Source of the DNA: CAHJXF01 sp964657795
GTDB lineage: Bacteria; Pseudomonadota; Gammaproteobacteria; Burkholderiales; Burkholderiaceae_D
Assembly (NCBI GenBank): GCA_964657795.1
Contig: CAZZWS010000006.1
Span: forward strand, 1 to 44,435
DNA length: 44,435 nucleotides
Reading direction: 5' to 3'
Part shown: positions 26,373-34,955 of the stretch, one piece after another
Layout: every line of letters begins with the position of its first letter
Numbering within the stretch: the stretch's first letter is position 1
Notes under the pieces: generated by a model
Told to the model about the DNA's origin: nothing
The model's input: the letters and a program-made list of their open reading frames with translations, nothing else
Database searches by the model: none
Made by a program: the position numbers and the translations under genes

Positions 26373-26882
26373 TCAGGCCTGTGCCGCGGTACCGGCATGC
26401 AACAAGTGATAACGGCGATCGAAGTAGACGAGCGCGCCGTGCGCCGTGTCCGACGCCTGCATCGCGACCACTTCGCAGAACAGCACGTCGTGCGTGGCGA
26501 CGGCGACCCTGTGAGTGATGCGGCAATCGAACGCGACCGGGGCGCTCTCGAGCACGGGTGCCCCGGTCTCGAGGAGGCTCCAGCTCGCCATCCCGAACCG
26601 CTCGTGGGCCGGCGTCTTGCCGCCAAACGACCGCGACAGTGGTAGCCCGTCGTGATCGAGCGTGTTCACGCAGACGACGCCGTTCCCGATCACCGCTTCG
26701 TATGCCGACGAGGTGCGCTGCAGGCAGACCAGCAACGTCGGCGGTGAGTCGCTGACGCTGCACACGGCCGAAGCCGTGAAGCCGACGCGCCCGCATACGC
26801 CGTCGCTCGTGACGATGCAGACGCCGGAACCCAAGCGCCCCATGCCGTCGCGAAAGAGTTGCGCCGTCACGAGGCCGCTCAT
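26373..26882 (-). CDS. Flavin reductase (RutF/HpaC-like)
   Basis: A 169-residue NAD(P)H:flavin oxidoreductase of the flavin_reduct family. Typical segments are FRDGMGRLGSGVCIVTS, RVGFTASAVCSVSDSPPTLLVCL (about 32-54) and the loop with SRSFGGKTPAHERF. It supplies reduced FMN to the flavin monooxygenase encoded immediately upstream. The ATG overlaps that gene's stop as ATGA, so the two are coupled. The size fits RutF/HpaC/NtaB-type partners. It is the only flavin reductase in the window, so it probably serves both monooxygenase paralogues. Confidence 0.9.
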   Translation of the reverse strand: MSGLVTAQLFRDGMGRLGSGVCIVTSDGVCGRVGFTASAVCSVSDSPPTLLVCLQRTSSAYEAVIGNGVVCVNTLDHDGLPLSRSFGGKTPAHERFGMASWSLLETGAPVLESAPVAFDCRITHRVAVATHDVLFCEVVAMQASDTAHGALVYFDRRYHLLHAGTAAQA

Positions 26883-28195
26883 GCCGCGACCCTCTCGGGC
26901 AGCGTGGCGAGCGCGGGCCTCGCGAGGCCGAAGTGATCCCGTAATGTGGTGCCTTCGTACTCGGTGCGAAAGAGTCCGCGCTGCTGCAGGATCGGCACTA
27001 CCTGGTCGACGAACTCGTCGAGCGCGGCGGGGAAATGCGTGGGCATGACGATGAAGCCGTCCGCCGCGCCGCCCTCGAACCATTCCTGCAGGGTGTTGGC
27101 GATGGTCTCGGGGCTGCCGCACAGGACCCAGTGACCGCGAGCCATCGCGGTCAGGTGGTAGAGCTGTCGCAGCGTCATGCCGTCGCGACGGCCCTTCGAC
27201 AACAATACTCGGGCGAAGCCGTGGGAACTATCCGACAGCGGCAGATCCGGGATGACGCCGTCAAGGTCATAGCCGGTCATGTCGCGACCCAGGCGTTCCG
27301 ACAGGATGGCCATGGCGACGCCGTTGTCGACGCGTCCCTGCAGTTCCTCGAGCAGCCGGTATGCGTCTTGGTCGGTGCGGCCGATGATCGGCATGACGCC
27401 GGGCAGCAGCGCGACATCGTCGCGGCCGCGGCCGAACTTCGCGAGTCGGTCCTTGAGCGCGCGGTAGGCAATACGCGCCTCGTCGAAGTCCTGCACGGCC
27501 GAGAACATGACGTCCGCGGTCCGCGCGGCCAGCTCCAGACCGTCTTCGGATCCTCCCGCCTGCAACACGAGCGGGCGGCCTTGCGGCGTGCGTCCGATGT
27601 GCAGCGGACCCTTGACCTTGAAGAACTGGCCGTCGTGATCGAGGCTGCGCACGCGCGTCGGCTCGATGTACACGCCGGTCGCGCGATCCGCGACGATCGC
27701 GTCGTCGTCCCAGCAGTCCCAGAGGCCCGTGACGACGTCGACGAACTCGCCCGCCCGCTCGTAGCGACGGGCGTGGTCCGGATGCTCCGTTCCGAAGTTC
27801 GCAGCCGCCCCCGGGTGCGAGGTGGTGACGACGTTCCACGCGGCACGGCCGCGGCTGATGTGGTCGAGCGACGCGAACACGCGAGCGACCGTGAACGGAT
27901 CGCTGTAGGTGGTCGAGATGGTGGCGCCGAGCCCGATGTGGGTGGTCGTCGTCGCGAGCGCCGCGAGCATGGTCAGCGGTTCGAAGCGTACGATGAACGA
28001 CGGGTGAGCTTGCGGGTCGGCGTGCAGGTGATCGCTCATGAAGATCATGTCGAACTTGCCGCGCTCGGCGCCTCGTGCGATGGCCTGCACGACCTTCAGA
28101 CTCTGAAAGCTGTCGAACGCCCCGGGGTAGCGCCAGCCGGACGGATGGTTGCCGGTACCGTTGAGGAACAGGCCGAGATGCATCTGGCGTTTCAT
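26879..28195 (-). CDS. FMN-dependent monooxygenase, NtaA/SnaA/DszA family (copy 1)
   Basis: A 438-residue bacterial-luciferase-like (LLM) monooxygenase that uses FMNH2 and oxygen. The NtaA-type start MKRQMHLGLFLNGTGNHPSGWRYP, the segment STTYSDPFTVARVFASLDHISRGRAAWNVVTT (about 95-126) and the C-terminal GSPETIANTLQEWFEGGAADGF are family signatures. NtaA, SnaA and DszA relatives cleave C-N or C-S bonds. The ATG at 28195 is chosen because the MKRQMH start matches the paralogue at 31833-33137; an in-frame start 29 codons upstream would run into promoter sequence. It is the first gene of operon C, followed by its flavin reductase and the Liv transporter, with a conserved promoter at 28235-28293. 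Confidence 0.92.
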   Translation of the reverse strand: MKRQMHLGLFLNGTGNHPSGWRYPGAFDSFQSLKVVQAIARGAERGKFDMIFMSDHLHADPQAHPSFIVRFEPLTMLAALATTTTHIGLGATISTTYSDPFTVARVFASLDHISRGRAAWNVVTTSHPGAAANFGTEHPDHARRYERAGEFVDVVTGLWDCWDDDAIVADRATGVYIEPTRVRSLDHDGQFFKVKGPLHIGRTPQGRPLVLQAGGSEDGLELAARTADVMFSAVQDFDEARIAYRALKDRLAKFGRGRDDVALLPGVMPIIGRTDQDAYRLLEELQGRVDNGVAMAILSERLGRDMTGYDLDGVIPDLPLSDSSHGFARVLLSKGRRDGMTLRQLYHLTAMARGHWVLCGSPETIANTLQEWFEGGAADGFIVMPTHFPAALDEFVDQVVPILQQRGLFRTEYEGTTLRDHFGLARPALATLPERVAA

Positions 28196-28234
28196 GATTG
28201 CCCCGAACCGAGAATCGACGAGAACTGCCGGGCG

Positions 28235-28293
28235 AGTGTTCAACAGGGACGCGAGAGGCGCAATCCACTTTGTCTTGCACACACCGTTGCCAA
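28235..28293 (-). promoter_or_regulatory. Conserved regulon promoter and operator, copy 1 (operon C)
   Basis: Minus-strand elements in order: operator half-site TTGGCAACGGTGTGTGCAAG (28274-28293), conserved AAAGTGGATTG overlapping a -35-like TTGCGC (28258-28263), a 17-bp spacer, and a -10-like AACACT (28235-28240). The predicted start near 28228 leaves a leader of about 33 bases to the ATG at 28195. The same layout with identical spacings occurs at 33166-33225 and 42451-42510. The operator is consistent with a LysR-type site; its right arm is degenerate here. Confidence 0.72.
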
Positions 28294-28318
28294 AAAGAGA
28301 ACAGCCAGGTCCACGCGT

Positions 28319-29092
28319 TTAGTTGCGATACGAAGGGTCGATCCGGTCCATCAGCCGCATGTAGGCGTCGAACGCCAGTTGTCCCTGATCGTCGCGCTCG
28401 AGGACTTCCGCATGCTCGCGTGCGATCGCCGCAGGCACCTCGACCAGCGGCGCGTTCATCGCCATCGCCGCGACCTGGATGCGGGAGGACGTCTCGAGGT
28501 AGTGGAGTCGCTTGAACGCGTTTGCGATGGTGTCACCGCACGACAGCAGGCCGTGGTTGCGCAACACCATGAAGTTCTTGTCGCCCAAGTTGCGAACCAG
28601 TGCCTCGCAATCGGACGCATCGGCATGCACGCCCGAGAATTCGTGATAGGCAATGCGATCGATCATCGCCGCGCCGGCGAAGTCCACGGCGCGCAGCGGC
28701 ATCGACGAAGCCGCCATCGTCATGCCCGCGATGGTGTGCGTGTGCATGACGCAATGCGCATCGTCGCGCGCCTCGTGGATCGCGCCATGAATGATGAACC
28801 CGGCCGGATTGACCGGATGCTCGCTCGGCCCGACGATGTTGCCTTGCAAGTCGATCTTCACGAGGTTCGACGCCGTGACCTCGTCGAAGCGCAGGCCGAA
28901 CGGGTTTATCAGAAAGTGCCGCTCCGGTCCCGGCACCCGGACGGTGATGTGGCTGAACACGAGGTAGTCCCAGCCGAGGTGCGCGAAGAGGCGGTATGCG
29001 GCCGCGAGCTTCACGCGTAGCTGACGCTCGTTTTCTTCCGCAACCTGCTGCCGCAACGCGGAGACCGGTACCACGCGAGCGAACTGATTCAT
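28319..29092 (-). CDS. Class II aldolase/adducin-family protein
   Basis: A 257-residue cytosolic protein of the class II aldolase (AraD/FucA-like) family. Likely zinc ligands are the HTHT pair in VMHTHTIAGM (about residues 115-120) and His in LRNHGLLSCGD (about 178-187); LINPFGLRFDEVTASNLVKIDL near 60-82 is the phosphate- or substrate-binding region typical of the fold. It may cleave a carbon-carbon bond in a late intermediate or act as a decarboxylase, as some family members do. The start overlaps the stop of the binding-protein gene as ATGA. It is the last gene of operon B and ends about 25 bp before the operator of operon C. Confidence 0.87.
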   Translation of the reverse strand: MNQFARVVPVSALRQQVAEENERQLRVKLAAAYRLFAHLGWDYLVFSHITVRVPGPERHFLINPFGLRFDEVTASNLVKIDLQGNIVGPSEHPVNPAGFIIHGAIHEARDDAHCVMHTHTIAGMTMAASSMPLRAVDFAGAAMIDRIAYHEFSGVHADASDCEALVRNLGDKNFMVLRNHGLLSCGDTIANAFKRLHYLETSSRIQVAAMAMNAPLVEVPAAIAREHAEVLERDDQGQLAFDAYMRLMDRIDPSYRN

Positions 29093-30210
29093 TTCAGGTA
29101 CGGGACCGCCACGCCCTGCGCCTGTCGGACCACGGACGCGTGATCGAACTGGTTGGCTTCGGTGGTGAAGCGGTCGGTGAACAGAGCGTCGGCCGAGAGC
29201 GCCTGCTTGATGAGGCCCGTCTTGATCAGGTAGTCCTGGATCGCCGCCCAGTTGTCGGGGCCCTGTGCGCCCCACAGACGCGCCGGTGGCTTCGGAAAGC
29301 GCGACGACATCAGCCCGCCGTCCGTCAGCGTCGCCTGGACCAGCCGTACGTTGTTCTGGAAATTCGTCCTGGCATCGACGCTGCGCGACACATTGGCCGG
29401 ATAGGCCTGCTCGAAGATCATCGCAGCGGCCTCGGGACGCGCGGCGGCGAACTCGAACGACTTGGCGATGCCGCGCAGGACCTTTGCGACGACGTCGGGC
29501 CGCGACTCGATCAGCCTGGTCGAAGCCAGCGTCAACAACGAATAGACGCGGTCCTCCCACTCGGCGCGCGGCAGGTAGCGAAACTTCGTGCCGGTGTTCT
29601 CGACGGTGGTGAAGCCGCTGCGCCAGAGCAGCATCGCATCGACCTTGCCGCTGACCACGGCGTCGTTCGCCGAGGCGCCGAAACCGACCGGGACGAGCGT
29701 GATGTCCTTCTCGGGATCCAGTCCGGATTCGATCGCCCGTGCCTTCAGGAAATAGACACCGCCCGACGCGAGGCTGGTCACGCCGACGCTCTTTCCCTTG
29801 AGCTGCTCGATCGACGTCACGCCGCTGCCGGGCAATACGCCGACCGACCAGGTCGAGATCGTTCCCATGGTGCCGACCGACCGCGCCGGCAGGTTCTGCG
29901 TGCTGCGCGCGACGATGTAGGGCTCGGGGTTCGCGAGGCCCATGTCCACGCTGCCCGCTGCGAGCATCTGCAGTACCTGCCCGGTACCCTGCGTCGTGAT
30001 CAGGTCGACGTCGAGGCCTTCCTGCTCCCAAAACTTGAGGATGGCCGCCGGATACAGATAGCTCGCCATCGCCCCCATCGGTGAGTACGAGATGGCGAAC
30101 GTGATCTTCGTGCGCTCCTGCGCCGAGGCCGGGGCCAGCATGAGGGCGACCGCGAGTGCGACGAAGAGACGACAAGCTCGTGCGAGCTGGCCAATGGGCG
30201 TCGACGACAT
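29089..30210 (-). CDS. ABC transporter binding protein, SsuA/NMT1-like
   Basis: A 373-residue periplasmic binding protein of the SsuA/ThiY (NMT1) type. A signal peptide lies at about 1-30 (LFVALAVALMLAPASA). The mature domain starts TKITFAISYSPMGAMASYLYPA, with later segments such as GSVDMGLANPEPYIVAR and LKGKSVGVTSLASGG that are typical for nitrate/sulfonate/pyrimidine-precursor binders. It delivers its ligand to the permease and ATPase encoded just upstream. Ligand unknown; sulfonates, taurine and aromatic acids are all known for this family. Confidence 0.88.
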   Translation of the reverse strand: MSSTPIGQLARACRLFVALAVALMLAPASAQERTKITFAISYSPMGAMASYLYPAAILKFWEQEGLDVDLITTQGTGQVLQMLAAGSVDMGLANPEPYIVARSTQNLPARSVGTMGTISTWSVGVLPGSGVTSIEQLKGKSVGVTSLASGGVYFLKARAIESGLDPEKDITLVPVGFGASANDAVVSGKVDAMLLWRSGFTTVENTGTKFRYLPRAEWEDRVYSLLTLASTRLIESRPDVVAKVLRGIAKSFEFAAARPEAAAMIFEQAYPANVSRSVDARTNFQNNVRLVQATLTDGGLMSSRFPKPPARLWGAQGPDNWAAIQDYLIKTGLIKQALSADALFTDRFTTEANQFDHASVVRQAQGVAVPYLK

Positions 30211-30234
30211 GGGGACTCCGAGTGAGAAGAGTGG

Positions 30235-31053
30235 TTAGCGGGTGGTGTTGATCGTGCCGACCCGACGGTTCCAGTACATCGCCTTGCCTGCGATCCAGCG
30301 CATCAGCAGATGCAGGCAATAGCCCATGGTGGACAGCACGATGAGCGCGGCGAAGATGCCGTTCATGTCGAGCGTGAAGTTGTATTGCATGATCAGGTAA
30401 CCGAGTCCCTGCCTGGCCCCGACGAACTCGGCAACGATGGTTCCCGTGATCGCGAGGACGATCGCGATGTCCAGGGAGGCGAAGAAGAATGGCAGCGCGG
30501 AGGGCAGCTTCACGAGGAAGAACTTGGCGCCGCGGCCGCCGCCGAAGACGTGAATCAACTCGAGCCGCCCGACATCGGTCGAACGCAGGCCAGCGATGAC
30601 ATTGATCACGACCGGGAAGAAGGCGATCGTCGCAGCGATTGCGATCTTCGAGCCCACACCGAAGCCGAACCAGATGACGAACAACGGCGCGACCGCGACC
30701 TTCGGGATGTTCTGGAACGCGATCACGTAGGGCTGCACGACGACGCCGGCGACCGGCCATTCCGAGATCAGCACGCCGAGGAACAGTCCGACCATCGCAC
30801 CGATGGCGAACCCCGTCAGTGCCTCGTAAAGCGTCAGCGCGATGTGGGGCCACAGGATGCGGTCCACGAACAGACCGTTCCATAACGCCAGCATCACGCC
30901 CTCGGGTCCGGGGAAGACGATGGCGGGAACGTGCAGGGTCCGCACGCACAGACCCCAGACGACCAGCAACGTGGCTGCGCCCACCACCGGCGCCCCCAGG
31001 CGACGAATCGGCGTTCGGACTGGCGTTCTAACCGACGCGTCGGACCCGCTCAA
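30235..31053 (-). CDS. ABC transporter permease, SsuC-like
   Basis: A 272-residue inner-membrane permease of the BPD_transp_1 type. Six or so hydrophobic segments are visible, and the EAA coupling loop is seen around ELIHVFGGGRGAKFFLVKLPSALP (about 160-185). The start is a TTG at 31053 that overlaps the upstream ATPase stop as TTGA; an ATG-type start in the same frame would cut into the first membrane segment. It is coupled with the SsuB- and SsuA-like genes. Confidence 0.88.
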   Translation of the reverse strand: MSGSDASVRTPVRTPIRRLGAPVVGAATLLVVWGLCVRTLHVPAIVFPGPEGVMLALWNGLFVDRILWPHIALTLYEALTGFAIGAMVGLFLGVLISEWPVAGVVVQPYVIAFQNIPKVAVAPLFVIWFGFGVGSKIAIAATIAFFPVVINVIAGLRSTDVGRLELIHVFGGGRGAKFFLVKLPSALPFFFASLDIAIVLAITGTIVAEFVGARQGLGYLIMQYNFTLDMNGIFAALIVLSTMGYCLHLLMRWIAGKAMYWNRRVGTINTTR

Positions 31054-31817
31054 TGGAAAGCCGAGTGCGACGTGAACATCGAGCGCAGGCGAGCGGTGAC
31101 GTCGACATAGCGCAGGTCGCTCATCATTCCGAGCGTGCGCGGGCGCGGCAGCGGGACATCGATCAGCGCGGACAGCCGGCCCGGCCGCGGCGAGAACACC
31201 GCGACACGATCGGCGAGGAAGACCGCTTCGGGAATGCTGTGCGTGATGAAGACGACGGTCTTCGGCCGTGCCCGCCAGATATTGAGCAGCTCCTGATTCA
31301 TCGTTTCACGGGTCATAGCATCGAGCGCACCGAAAGGCTCGTCCATCAACAGCAGCGTCGGGTCGTGGATCAATGCACGGCAGATCGCGACCCTCTGCTG
31401 CATGCCGCCCGATAGTTCGTCGGGATAGCGATGCATGAACTGCCGAAGCCCGACCAGATCGAGTAGCTCCTCCGCCCGCGCCCGAAACTCGTCGCTACGC
31501 CGGTGCTGGACGCGCACCGGCAACAGCACGTTCGCGAGCACCGTGAACCAGGGCAGCAGCCGAGCTTCCTGGAACACGACACCGACGTCGCGCCGCTGGC
31601 CGGCGACCGTCCGCCCGTCGCACGAGACACGACCGGCGCTCTGGCTCAACAAGCCGGAAAGGATGCGCAGCAACGTCGTCTTGCCGCAGCCGCTGGGTCC
31701 GACGATGACGAGAAATTCGTTGTCGCCGATCTCGAGATTGACGTTGTCGAGCGCGAGCACACGATCGCCGCGCGCGGCGATGTACTCCTGTCGGAGACCC
31801 TGGATCAGGATGGTCAT
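31050..31817 (-). CDS. ABC transporter ATPase, SsuB/TauB-like
   Basis: A 255-residue ATPase of the nitrate/sulfonate/taurine importer type. Walker A is GPSGCGKTT (40-48), the signature LSGGMQQRVAICRAL, and Walker B LLLMDEPFGALDAMTRE. It powers the adjacent SsuC-like permease. It lies 15 bp after the flavin monooxygenase gene, so the order monooxygenase-ATPase-permease-binding protein-aldolase is one operon. This arrangement resembles sulfonate-use operons, where an LLM monooxygenase accompanies an Ssu transporter. Confidence 0.92.
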   Translation of the reverse strand: MTILIQGLRQEYIAARGDRVLALDNVNLEIGDNEFLVIVGPSGCGKTTLLRILSGLLSQSAGRVSCDGRTVAGQRRDVGVVFQEARLLPWFTVLANVLLPVRVQHRRSDEFRARAEELLDLVGLRQFMHRYPDELSGGMQQRVAICRALIHDPTLLLMDEPFGALDAMTRETMNQELLNIWRARPKTVVFITHSIPEAVFLADRVAVFSPRPGRLSALIDVPLPRPRTLGMMSDLRYVDVTARLRSMFTSHSAFH

Positions 31818-31832
31818 CGGTCGGTGCCGTCT

Positions 31833-33137
31833 TCAGGCCGCTTCGGCGACCAGGTCGGGACGCGACAGGCCGAGGTGGTCGCGCAGCGTCGTGCCGCTGT
31901 ATTCCCGTCGATACAACCCTCGTTCCTGCAGGATCGGGATGACGAGGTCGACGAACTCGTCGAAGGCGCCCGGAAAGTAGGGCGGCATGATCACGAAGCC
32001 GTCGGCCGCTCCCTCGTCGAACCACTGCTGCAACGTGTCGGCGATGGTCTCGGGCCCGCCGCAGAGGATCCAGTGGCCGCGCGCCGCGACCGCGAGGTTG
32101 TAGAGGTCCCGCAGCTTCATGCCGTCTCGCCTCGCCTTCGACAGCAGCACCCGCGCGAAGCCGTGGTGCGACTGCGACGACGGGAGGTCGGGGATCGGAC
32201 CGTCGAGGTCGTAGCCCGACAGGTCCACCCCCAGCCGCTCCGACAACACGGCGATGTTCTTTCCGGATGCGATGAAGTCCTGCAGCACGGCCAGGCGCTC
32301 GAACGCCTCCTTGTCGGTGCGTCCGATGACCGGCATCACGCCCGGCAGCAACTTGACGTCGTCGGGCGAGCGACCGAACAGCGGCACCTTCGTCTTCAAC
32401 GAGGTGTACGCGGCCTTGGCCTCGTCGAAGTCCTGAACGACCGAAAACACGACGTCTGCGGTGCGGGCGGCGAGCATCTGGCCGGCTTCCGATCCGCCCG
32501 CCTGCATCATCACCGGATGACCCTGGGGCGGCCGACCGATATGCAGCGGGCCTTTGACCTTGAAGAAGCTTCCCTCGTGGTCGAGCGAGCGGATCCTCGA
32601 CGCGTCCACGTACTGGCCGGTCGCCCGGTCGGCCACGATCGCATCGTCGTCCCAGCAATCCCACAGGCCTCGCACGACGTCGACGAATTCGCCGGCCATC
32701 TCGTAGCGGCGGCCATGCTCCGGATGGACCGTGCCGAAGTTGGCGGCGGCGGCGGCGTTCGCGGTGGTCACCGCGTTCCACGCGGCGCGCCCGTCGCTGA
32801 TGTGATCGAGCGACGCGAAGACGCGCGCGGCGGAGAAAGGATCGCTGTAGGTGGTGGACAGCGTGGCGCCCAGTCCGATGTGCGTCGTGCTGGTCGAAAG
32901 CGCGGCCAGCATCGTCAGCGGTTCGAGCCTGACCGTGAACGAGGGATGCGAACCGATGTCGGCATTCAGATGATCGCCCATGAAGATCATGTCGAGCTTG
33001 CCGCGTTCGGCGATGCGTGCGATGTCCTTGATGACCTCGAGGTCCTGGAAGCTGTCGTACGCGCCTGGGTAACGCCAGCCCGCCGTGTGGCTGCCGGTGC
33101 CGAGCAGAAACAGCCCGATGTGCATTTGACGTTTCAT
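31833..33137 (-). CDS. FMN-dependent monooxygenase, NtaA/SnaA/DszA family (copy 2)
   Basis: A 434-residue LLM-family monooxygenase, paralogous over its full length to the one at 26879-28195 (same MKRQMHxGLFLxGTG start, same AWNxVTT and WDCWDDDAIVADRATG blocks, same GGAADGFxxMPxxFP end). Differences cluster in the middle (about 250-330), a region that lines the substrate pocket in this family, so the two may handle different intermediates. It needs FMNH2; the only flavin reductase gene is in operon C. The ATG at 33137 is supported by alignment to the paralogue; in-frame sequence upstream belongs to the promoter. First gene of operon B. Confidence 0.92.
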   Translation of the reverse strand: MKRQMHIGLFLLGTGSHTAGWRYPGAYDSFQDLEVIKDIARIAERGKLDMIFMGDHLNADIGSHPSFTVRLEPLTMLAALSTSTTHIGLGATLSTTYSDPFSAARVFASLDHISDGRAAWNAVTTANAAAAANFGTVHPEHGRRYEMAGEFVDVVRGLWDCWDDDAIVADRATGQYVDASRIRSLDHEGSFFKVKGPLHIGRPPQGHPVMMQAGGSEAGQMLAARTADVVFSVVQDFDEAKAAYTSLKTKVPLFGRSPDDVKLLPGVMPVIGRTDKEAFERLAVLQDFIASGKNIAVLSERLGVDLSGYDLDGPIPDLPSSQSHHGFARVLLSKARRDGMKLRDLYNLAVAARGHWILCGGPETIADTLQQWFDEGAADGFVIMPPYFPGAFDEFVDLVIPILQERGLYRREYSGTTLRDHLGLSRPDLVAEAA

Positions 33138-33165
33138 GGCCGAGTCGGAACGCTTCGATGAACCG

Positions 33166-33225
33166 AGTGTTCGCGATCGGTCCCGCGTGCGCAATCCACT
33201 TTGTTCGGCACACACCGTTGCCGAA
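33166..33225 (-). promoter_or_regulatory. Conserved regulon promoter and operator, copy 2 (operon B)
   Basis: The best-preserved copy. The operator is a perfect inverted repeat, TTCGGCA-N8-TGCCGAA (33204-33225). It is followed on the minus strand by AAAGTGGATTG, the -35-like TTGCGC (33189-33194), a 17-bp spacer and the -10-like AACACT (33166-33171). The predicted start near 33159 leaves a leader of about 22 bases before the ATG at 33137. The weak -10 and upstream dyad fit an activator-dependent LysR-type promoter. Confidence 0.78.
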
Positions 33226-33262
33226 TGATCAACAGCGCGCGGGTTGTGCTCACCGACCGGAC

Positions 33263-33283
33263 GAGCCGTGCGACCTTCGGCTC
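33263..33283 (-). terminator. Hairpin at the end of operon A (weak)
   Basis: GAGCCG and CGGCTC arms (33263-33268 and 33278-33283) overlap the stop of the FprA-like gene, with a 9-base loop. No T-tract follows in the minus direction, so termination before the operon B promoter is only possible, not shown. Confidence 0.25.
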
Positions 33284-34637
33284 AGCGGCCGAGTGCTTCG
33301 AGCATGTCGGCCCGGGTCGTGAACTTCAGCCTCGGCTTGCCGAGCGCGGTGCCGCGCTCGCGCTCGATGCGATCGATCCGTCGCCAGTCTTCGAAGCTGA
33401 AACGTCCGGCTCGATGGTCGTCGAGTCGGGAACGAAGCGCGTCGCCGGCGGAAGCGTCGCGAATATCCGTGCCGGCCATGTCTTCGAGCACGGCGCTGGC
33501 GGTCGCCACGCCGCACGCGCGATTGGTGCCGATGATGCCAGTGGGACCGCGCTTCGCCCAGCCCGCGACGTAGAGACGTCGGACGACTTCGCCGTCGTCG
33601 TCGATCACCCGGGCATCCTGGCTCGGGATGAGGCCACGTCGCGCGTCGAACGGCACGCCTGCGATCGGCAACGTGCGATAGCCGACACTCCGAAGCAGCA
33701 GACCGCAGTCGATCGTCGTCGACGTCTCGCCGGGCACCGCGCGCTGCGCGAACGGATCGCCGTCGAGCACGTTGCGGCGAAGCACGACGCGCTCAACGCG
33801 GCCCATGCCCTCGATCCTTTCCGGGCTGCGCAGAAAATGAAACCGCAGCGAGCGGGCATGAGCGCCGCGTGCTCCCGCGGCGAAACGCCGGAACAGGTCC
33901 ACCGTTCGAACGGCGTCGGCGCTGCCCTTCGCCGCTAACTCGTCGCGGCACGCGATACCGAGTTCCAGAGCAGCGGCATCGACCACCAGCTCGCAGAAAT
34001 CCAGTTCGCTCAGGTGGCGCAACTCCTTGTCCGCGAAGCTGGCTTGCGCGGGCCCGCGGCGCCCGACCAGATGCACGCGGCGGATCCGGCTGGTCGACAA
34101 CTGTTCGAGAGCGGCGGGCGTGATGTCGGTCGTCTTGAGATAGTCGACCGGCGCGACGAGCATGCGAGCCACGTCGAGCGCGACATTGCCGTGACCGACG
34201 ACGACGGCGTCTTCGTGATCGAAGTCGTAGGTCGCGTCGGCGAGATCGGGATGGCCGTTATACCAGCCGACGAATGCACGCGCCGCATGGACGCCGGCCA
34301 GTTCTTCGCCCGCGATGCCGAGCAACGAATCGGACTCGGCGCCCGTCGCGAGGATCACCGCATCGTATGCGTCGAGCAGATCATCGACGTGGAGCGACTC
34401 GCCGATCGCGACGTTGCCGAAGAACGCGAACCCGGGATGCCCCGCGATGCGCTCGAACACCGTCGTGACCTGCTTGAGCTTTTGGTGGTCGGGCGCCACG
34501 CCGTGCCGGACCAGTCCGTACGGTACCGGCAAGCGGTCGAAGACATGCACGTCGATGGCATTGCCCGACAGCAACAATGCCTCGGCAGAGTAGAAGCCGC
34601 TGGGGCCGGCTCCGACGATCGCGACGGCACGCCGCAT
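33282..34637 (-). CDS. Ferredoxin-NADP reductase, FprA/adrenodoxin reductase type
   Basis: A 451-residue FAD/NADP oxidoreductase. The FAD dinucleotide motif IVGAGPSGFYSAEALL starts at residue 7; PYGLVRHGVAPDHQKLKQV (about 39-57) is highly characteristic of adrenodoxin reductase/FprA. The NADP motif VVVGHGNVALDVARMLV and the C-terminal FAD loop WAKRGPTGIIGTNRACG are intact. It passes electrons from NADPH to the ferredoxin encoded 7 bp upstream (34645-34950). It is the last gene of operon A and probably takes the place of a TmoF-type reductase, which is absent, in feeding the diiron monooxygenase. Confidence 0.9.
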   Translation of the reverse strand: MRRAVAIVGAGPSGFYSAEALLLSGNAIDVHVFDRLPVPYGLVRHGVAPDHQKLKQVTTVFERIAGHPGFAFFGNVAIGESLHVDDLLDAYDAVILATGAESDSLLGIAGEELAGVHAARAFVGWYNGHPDLADATYDFDHEDAVVVGHGNVALDVARMLVAPVDYLKTTDITPAALEQLSTSRIRRVHLVGRRGPAQASFADKELRHLSELDFCELVVDAAALELGIACRDELAAKGSADAVRTVDLFRRFAAGARGAHARSLRFHFLRSPERIEGMGRVERVVLRRNVLDGDPFAQRAVPGETSTTIDCGLLLRSVGYRTLPIAGVPFDARRGLIPSQDARVIDDDGEVVRRLYVAGWAKRGPTGIIGTNRACGVATASAVLEDMAGTDIRDASAGDALRSRLDDHRAGRFSFEDWRRIDRIERERGTALGKPRLKFTTRADMLEALGR

Positions 34638-34644
34638 CGACCGC

Positions 34645-34950
34645 TCAGAATCCGAGAGCGACGCGTCGGGCGTTCGCCGTCGGCAGGGCCGGCATCATGC
34701 CGGCGATAACCGGCAGCCGCGCCGCTCTCTCGGCATTGATGTCGGCCCATTCGGCCTTGTCGGCGGGCAAGACCCCTTGTTCGAAGATCGCTTCGACCGG
34801 GCAGACCGGCGAGCACGCGCCGCAGTCGATGCAGACCGTCGGATCGATGTACACCTGGCGCTCGTCGGCATGGAAGCACTCGACCGGACAGACCGTCACG
34901 CATTCCGTGAAGCGGCAGTCGAGGCAGTTGTCGGTGACGACATAGGACAT
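34645..34950 (-). CDS. 7Fe ferredoxin (FdxA type)
   Basis: A 101-residue ferredoxin with two clusters. Cysteines 9, 17 and 50 fit a 3Fe-4S site, and 21, 40, 43 and 46 a 4Fe-4S site, from the patterns CLDCRFTECVTVCP and CIDCGACSPVCP; Cys12 and Cys25 are additional. The C-terminal helix region (ADINAERAARLPVI) matches FdxA proteins. The ATG at 34950 is used; upstream in-frame sequence overlaps the preceding gene and does not look coding. It lies between the ABM protein and the FprA-like reductase, with which it forms an electron-transfer pair for the oxygenase or the molybdoenzyme. Confidence 0.9.
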   Translation of the reverse strand: MSYVVTDNCLDCRFTECVTVCPVECFHADERQVYIDPTVCIDCGACSPVCPVEAIFEQGVLPADKAEWADINAERAARLPVIAGMMPALPTANARRVALGF

Positions 34951-34955
34951 GGCCG

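Noticed and set aside
28274..33225. Sigma-54 (-24/-12) promoters at the TTGGCA...TGC repeats
   Set aside because: The GG-to-GC spacing is 11 rather than 10 in copies 1 and 2, and the GC is absent in copy 3; the -35/17 bp/-10 reading is consistent in all three.
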